Assembly: GCA_021812265.1 (NCBI GenBank) | Contig: JAKAOI010000120.1 | Span: forward strand, 1 to 7,011 | Length of the DNA stretch: 7,011 nt | Reading direction: 5' to 3' | Source of the DNA: Chloroflexota bacterium | GTDB taxonomy: Bacteria; Chloroflexota; Ktedonobacteria; Ktedonobacterales; JACDGC01 | Part shown: in pieces, positions 5,872 to 7,011 of the stretch | How positions within the stretch are numbered: position 1 is the first letter of the stretch | Layout of the letters: every line of letters begins with the position of its first letter | Program-made: the position numbers and the translations under genes | Notes under the pieces: model-generated | What the model was told of the DNA's origin: nothing | The model's database searches: none | What the model saw: the letters and a program-made list of their open reading frames with translations, nothing else

Positions 5872-5904
5872 CATGCCGCCGCGGCAACGCGCTATAGCGG
5901 CATG
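5872..5904 (+). other. Hairpin downstream of the phosphodiesterase-like gene
   Basis: CATGCCGC (5872-5879) pairs perfectly with GCGGCATG (5897-5904) around a 17-base loop, 33 bases after the stop codon. No T-run follows on the plus strand. It may be a weak terminator or an mRNA 3'-end stem. Confidence 0.4.
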
Positions 5905-5918
5905 CGCCATTCTCAATC

Positions 5919-5954
5919 AAAAAGAAGTAGGGGCGCGATCCCCAAACCGCCCCC
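5919..5954 (-). terminator. Intrinsic terminator of the MFS gene
   Basis: On the minus strand, starting 8 bases after the stop codon, GGGGCG pairs with CGCCCC (5948-5953 with 5930-5935), extendable by one G-T pair. A T-rich tail follows, ending in five T at 5923-5919. The loop of 12 bases is rather large. On the plus strand the same stem is followed by GTTATGTTTT, so it might also slow transcription from the convergent gene. Confidence 0.6.
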
Positions 5955-5962
5955 GTTATGTT

Positions 5963-7011
5963 TTAAGCGCTGATATGCGCCGCCTGTTCGTCATCTTTTA
6001 CAAAACGCGCGCCCCAAATTCCGATAACACCGGCAGCTAAAAGCACGGGAACGCTGGTAACAAGAAACGCAACTCCGGGAGAATTATTGTATGTTACCTG
6101 AAAACCCAATATCGTATGATTCTTTAACATATCGCTTAAAAATCCCGCGATAGCAGGCGAAAACAGATCTCCAAAAAAATGCGAAAGCAGCAAGGTAAGC
6201 CCAACTGCAGCGCCTTGCTTGAGTGGGGTTACTACATCTTGAGTAACCGCTGTTAACGGGCCGCTGTTTACCTGCAACATGGCAACTGTAATAATATACA
6301 ACGGAAAGAAAATACCTAATATGCGAACCGAATCGGAAATTGGCAGCGGAGCTAACAAAACAATAATTGCAATTGCATAAAGCGGCGCGCTGATTAAAAA
6401 GCTCCACCCACTCACAAGCACACGCGATCCGGGGAAGCGCTTTTTCAGTGTATCGGCGGCCCAGCCACCCCCAAGCAAGCCAATAACACCGCCAATTACA
6501 GTGCCGGCGCCGACTAAAGTAAGCGGAGAAACCGTATGAAAATTCGGGAACATTCTGCCAAACAGCGGTGTGATAAACACGAGGGTTACGCCATACACAA
6601 AAAAGCTGAGCGCCTGCAACGCTACAACAATGCGCAAGGTATTAATTTTCCAGATATATGCAATATTGCGCCAAAATGAAGCCATACCTTCACGAACCAG
6701 CGCCGCTTCAATATTATCATCTTCATTATTGCGGCGCGGCAGTTCCTTCAGAAGCAAAATGAGCAATGATAATATCAACCCGGGAACAGCAAAGAAATAA
6801 AATACCGGACGCCATTGATTATTGAATATACCATACAGAATACCGGCGCCAATATAGCCAAAAGCTAAGCCGGCAAGTAAGCCCGTATTCCAGCGGCTCA
6901 TCACTATGGAACGCTTTTCTTTGGGATACGCCGAAGTTAAAATAGATGTGCTGGCGGGAAAATAGCCGCCTTCACCGGCGCCCAGCGCGGCGCGGGTGGC
7001 AAAGATCGGAA
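5963..7011 (-). CDS. MFS transporter, Spinster-like, N-terminus beyond the window
   Basis: The frame is open to the window edge, giving 348 residues of the C-terminal side; family members have about 420-450, so roughly 80-100 residues with the first three membrane segments are missing. The visible part begins in segment 4 with RAALGAGEGGYFPA (6-19), typical of MFS carriers, then a WR..F.F..PG segment and a hydrophilic central loop (about 85-110, LPRRNNEDDN). Several further hydrophobic segments follow, with GGWAAD and KKR between two of them (the second copy of the loop signature), then SGPLTAVTQDVVTP and GFLSD, which recall Spinster-type carriers. It is an inner-membrane secondary transporter; the substrate is unknown. 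A GTG at 6904 is not the start, since conserved sequence continues upstream of it. It faces the phosphodiesterase-like gene tail to tail. Confidence 0.88.
   Translation of the reverse strand, partial: PIFATRAALGAGEGGYFPASTSILTSAYPKEKRSIVMSRWNTGLLAGLAFGYIGAGILYGIFNNQWRPVFYFFAVPGLILSLLILLLKELPRRNNEDDNIEAALVREGMASFWRNIAYIWKINTLRIVVALQALSFFVYGVTLVFITPLFGRMFPNFHTVSPLTLVGAGTVIGGVIGLLGGGWAADTLKKRFPGSRVLVSGWSFLISAPLYAIAIIVLLAPLPISDSVRILGIFFPLYIITVAMLQVNSGPLTAVTQDVVTPLKQGAAVGLTLLLSHFFGDLFSPAIAGFLSDMLKNHTILGFQVTYNNSPGVAFLVTSVPVLLAAGVIGIWGARFVKDDEQAAHISA

Noticed and set aside
6084..6407. 107-codon minus-strand frame inside the MFS gene
   Set aside because: It is a shifted frame of the transporter, which itself shows clear membrane segments and family motifs across this stretch.
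6902..6904. GTG as the start of the MFS gene
   Set aside because: The same frame continues upstream to the window edge with conserved MFS segment-4 sequence, so the true start is outside the window.

Overview
The window reads as an ordinary bacterial chromosome segment with moderate base composition, dense genes and clear Shine-Dalgarno sites in front of some genes. The phylum cannot be fixed from the sequence. A Ser/Thr phosphatase next to a GAF-ATPase signalling protein and a large secreted alkaline-phosphatase-fold protein would suit several groups, Chloroflexota among them, but that is a weak guess. There are no rRNA, tRNA, CRISPR, phage or transposase genes.

Layout: (1) 1-118 is one copy of a short palindromic mobile-looking repeat, cut by the window edge. 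(2) 149-283 is a possible 44-residue upstream ORF with an ideal ribosome site. (3) 243-698 (+) is a PaaI/hotdog-type thioesterase. (4) 699-1346 has no convincing gene. It holds a hairpin, an extended -10 promoter, an AT-rich hairpin and the complete second copy of the repeat (1181-1317), which ends 29 bp before the next gene. (5) 1347-2501 (+) is a membrane-anchored PP2C Ser/Thr phosphatase. (6) 2498-3790 (-) is a cytoplasmic GAF plus histidine-kinase-type ATPase protein. It converges on the phosphatase with overlapping stop codons and has no histidine where the phospho-acceptor should be. (7) 3791-3994 is a divergent promoter region. (8) 3995-5839 (+) is a membrane-anchored, extracytoplasmic alkaline-phosphatase / nucleotide-pyrophosphatase superfamily protein that lacks several catalytic residues. 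(9) 5840-5962 is a convergent intergenic gap with a hairpin and a good intrinsic terminator. (10) 5963-7011 (-) is the C-terminal part of a Spinster-like MFS transporter running off the window.

The genes do not form one obvious pathway. The most notable points are the two 92%-identical repeat copies, in which a stem base pair changes in a compensatory way and which carry terminal inverted repeats. Next is a Ser/Thr phosphatase lying tail-to-tail with a GHKL-ATPase protein that cannot work as a standard histidine kinase. Third is the apparently catalytically degenerate phosphodiesterase-fold protein sharing a divergent promoter region with it. No complete, clearly new system can be claimed from sequence alone.
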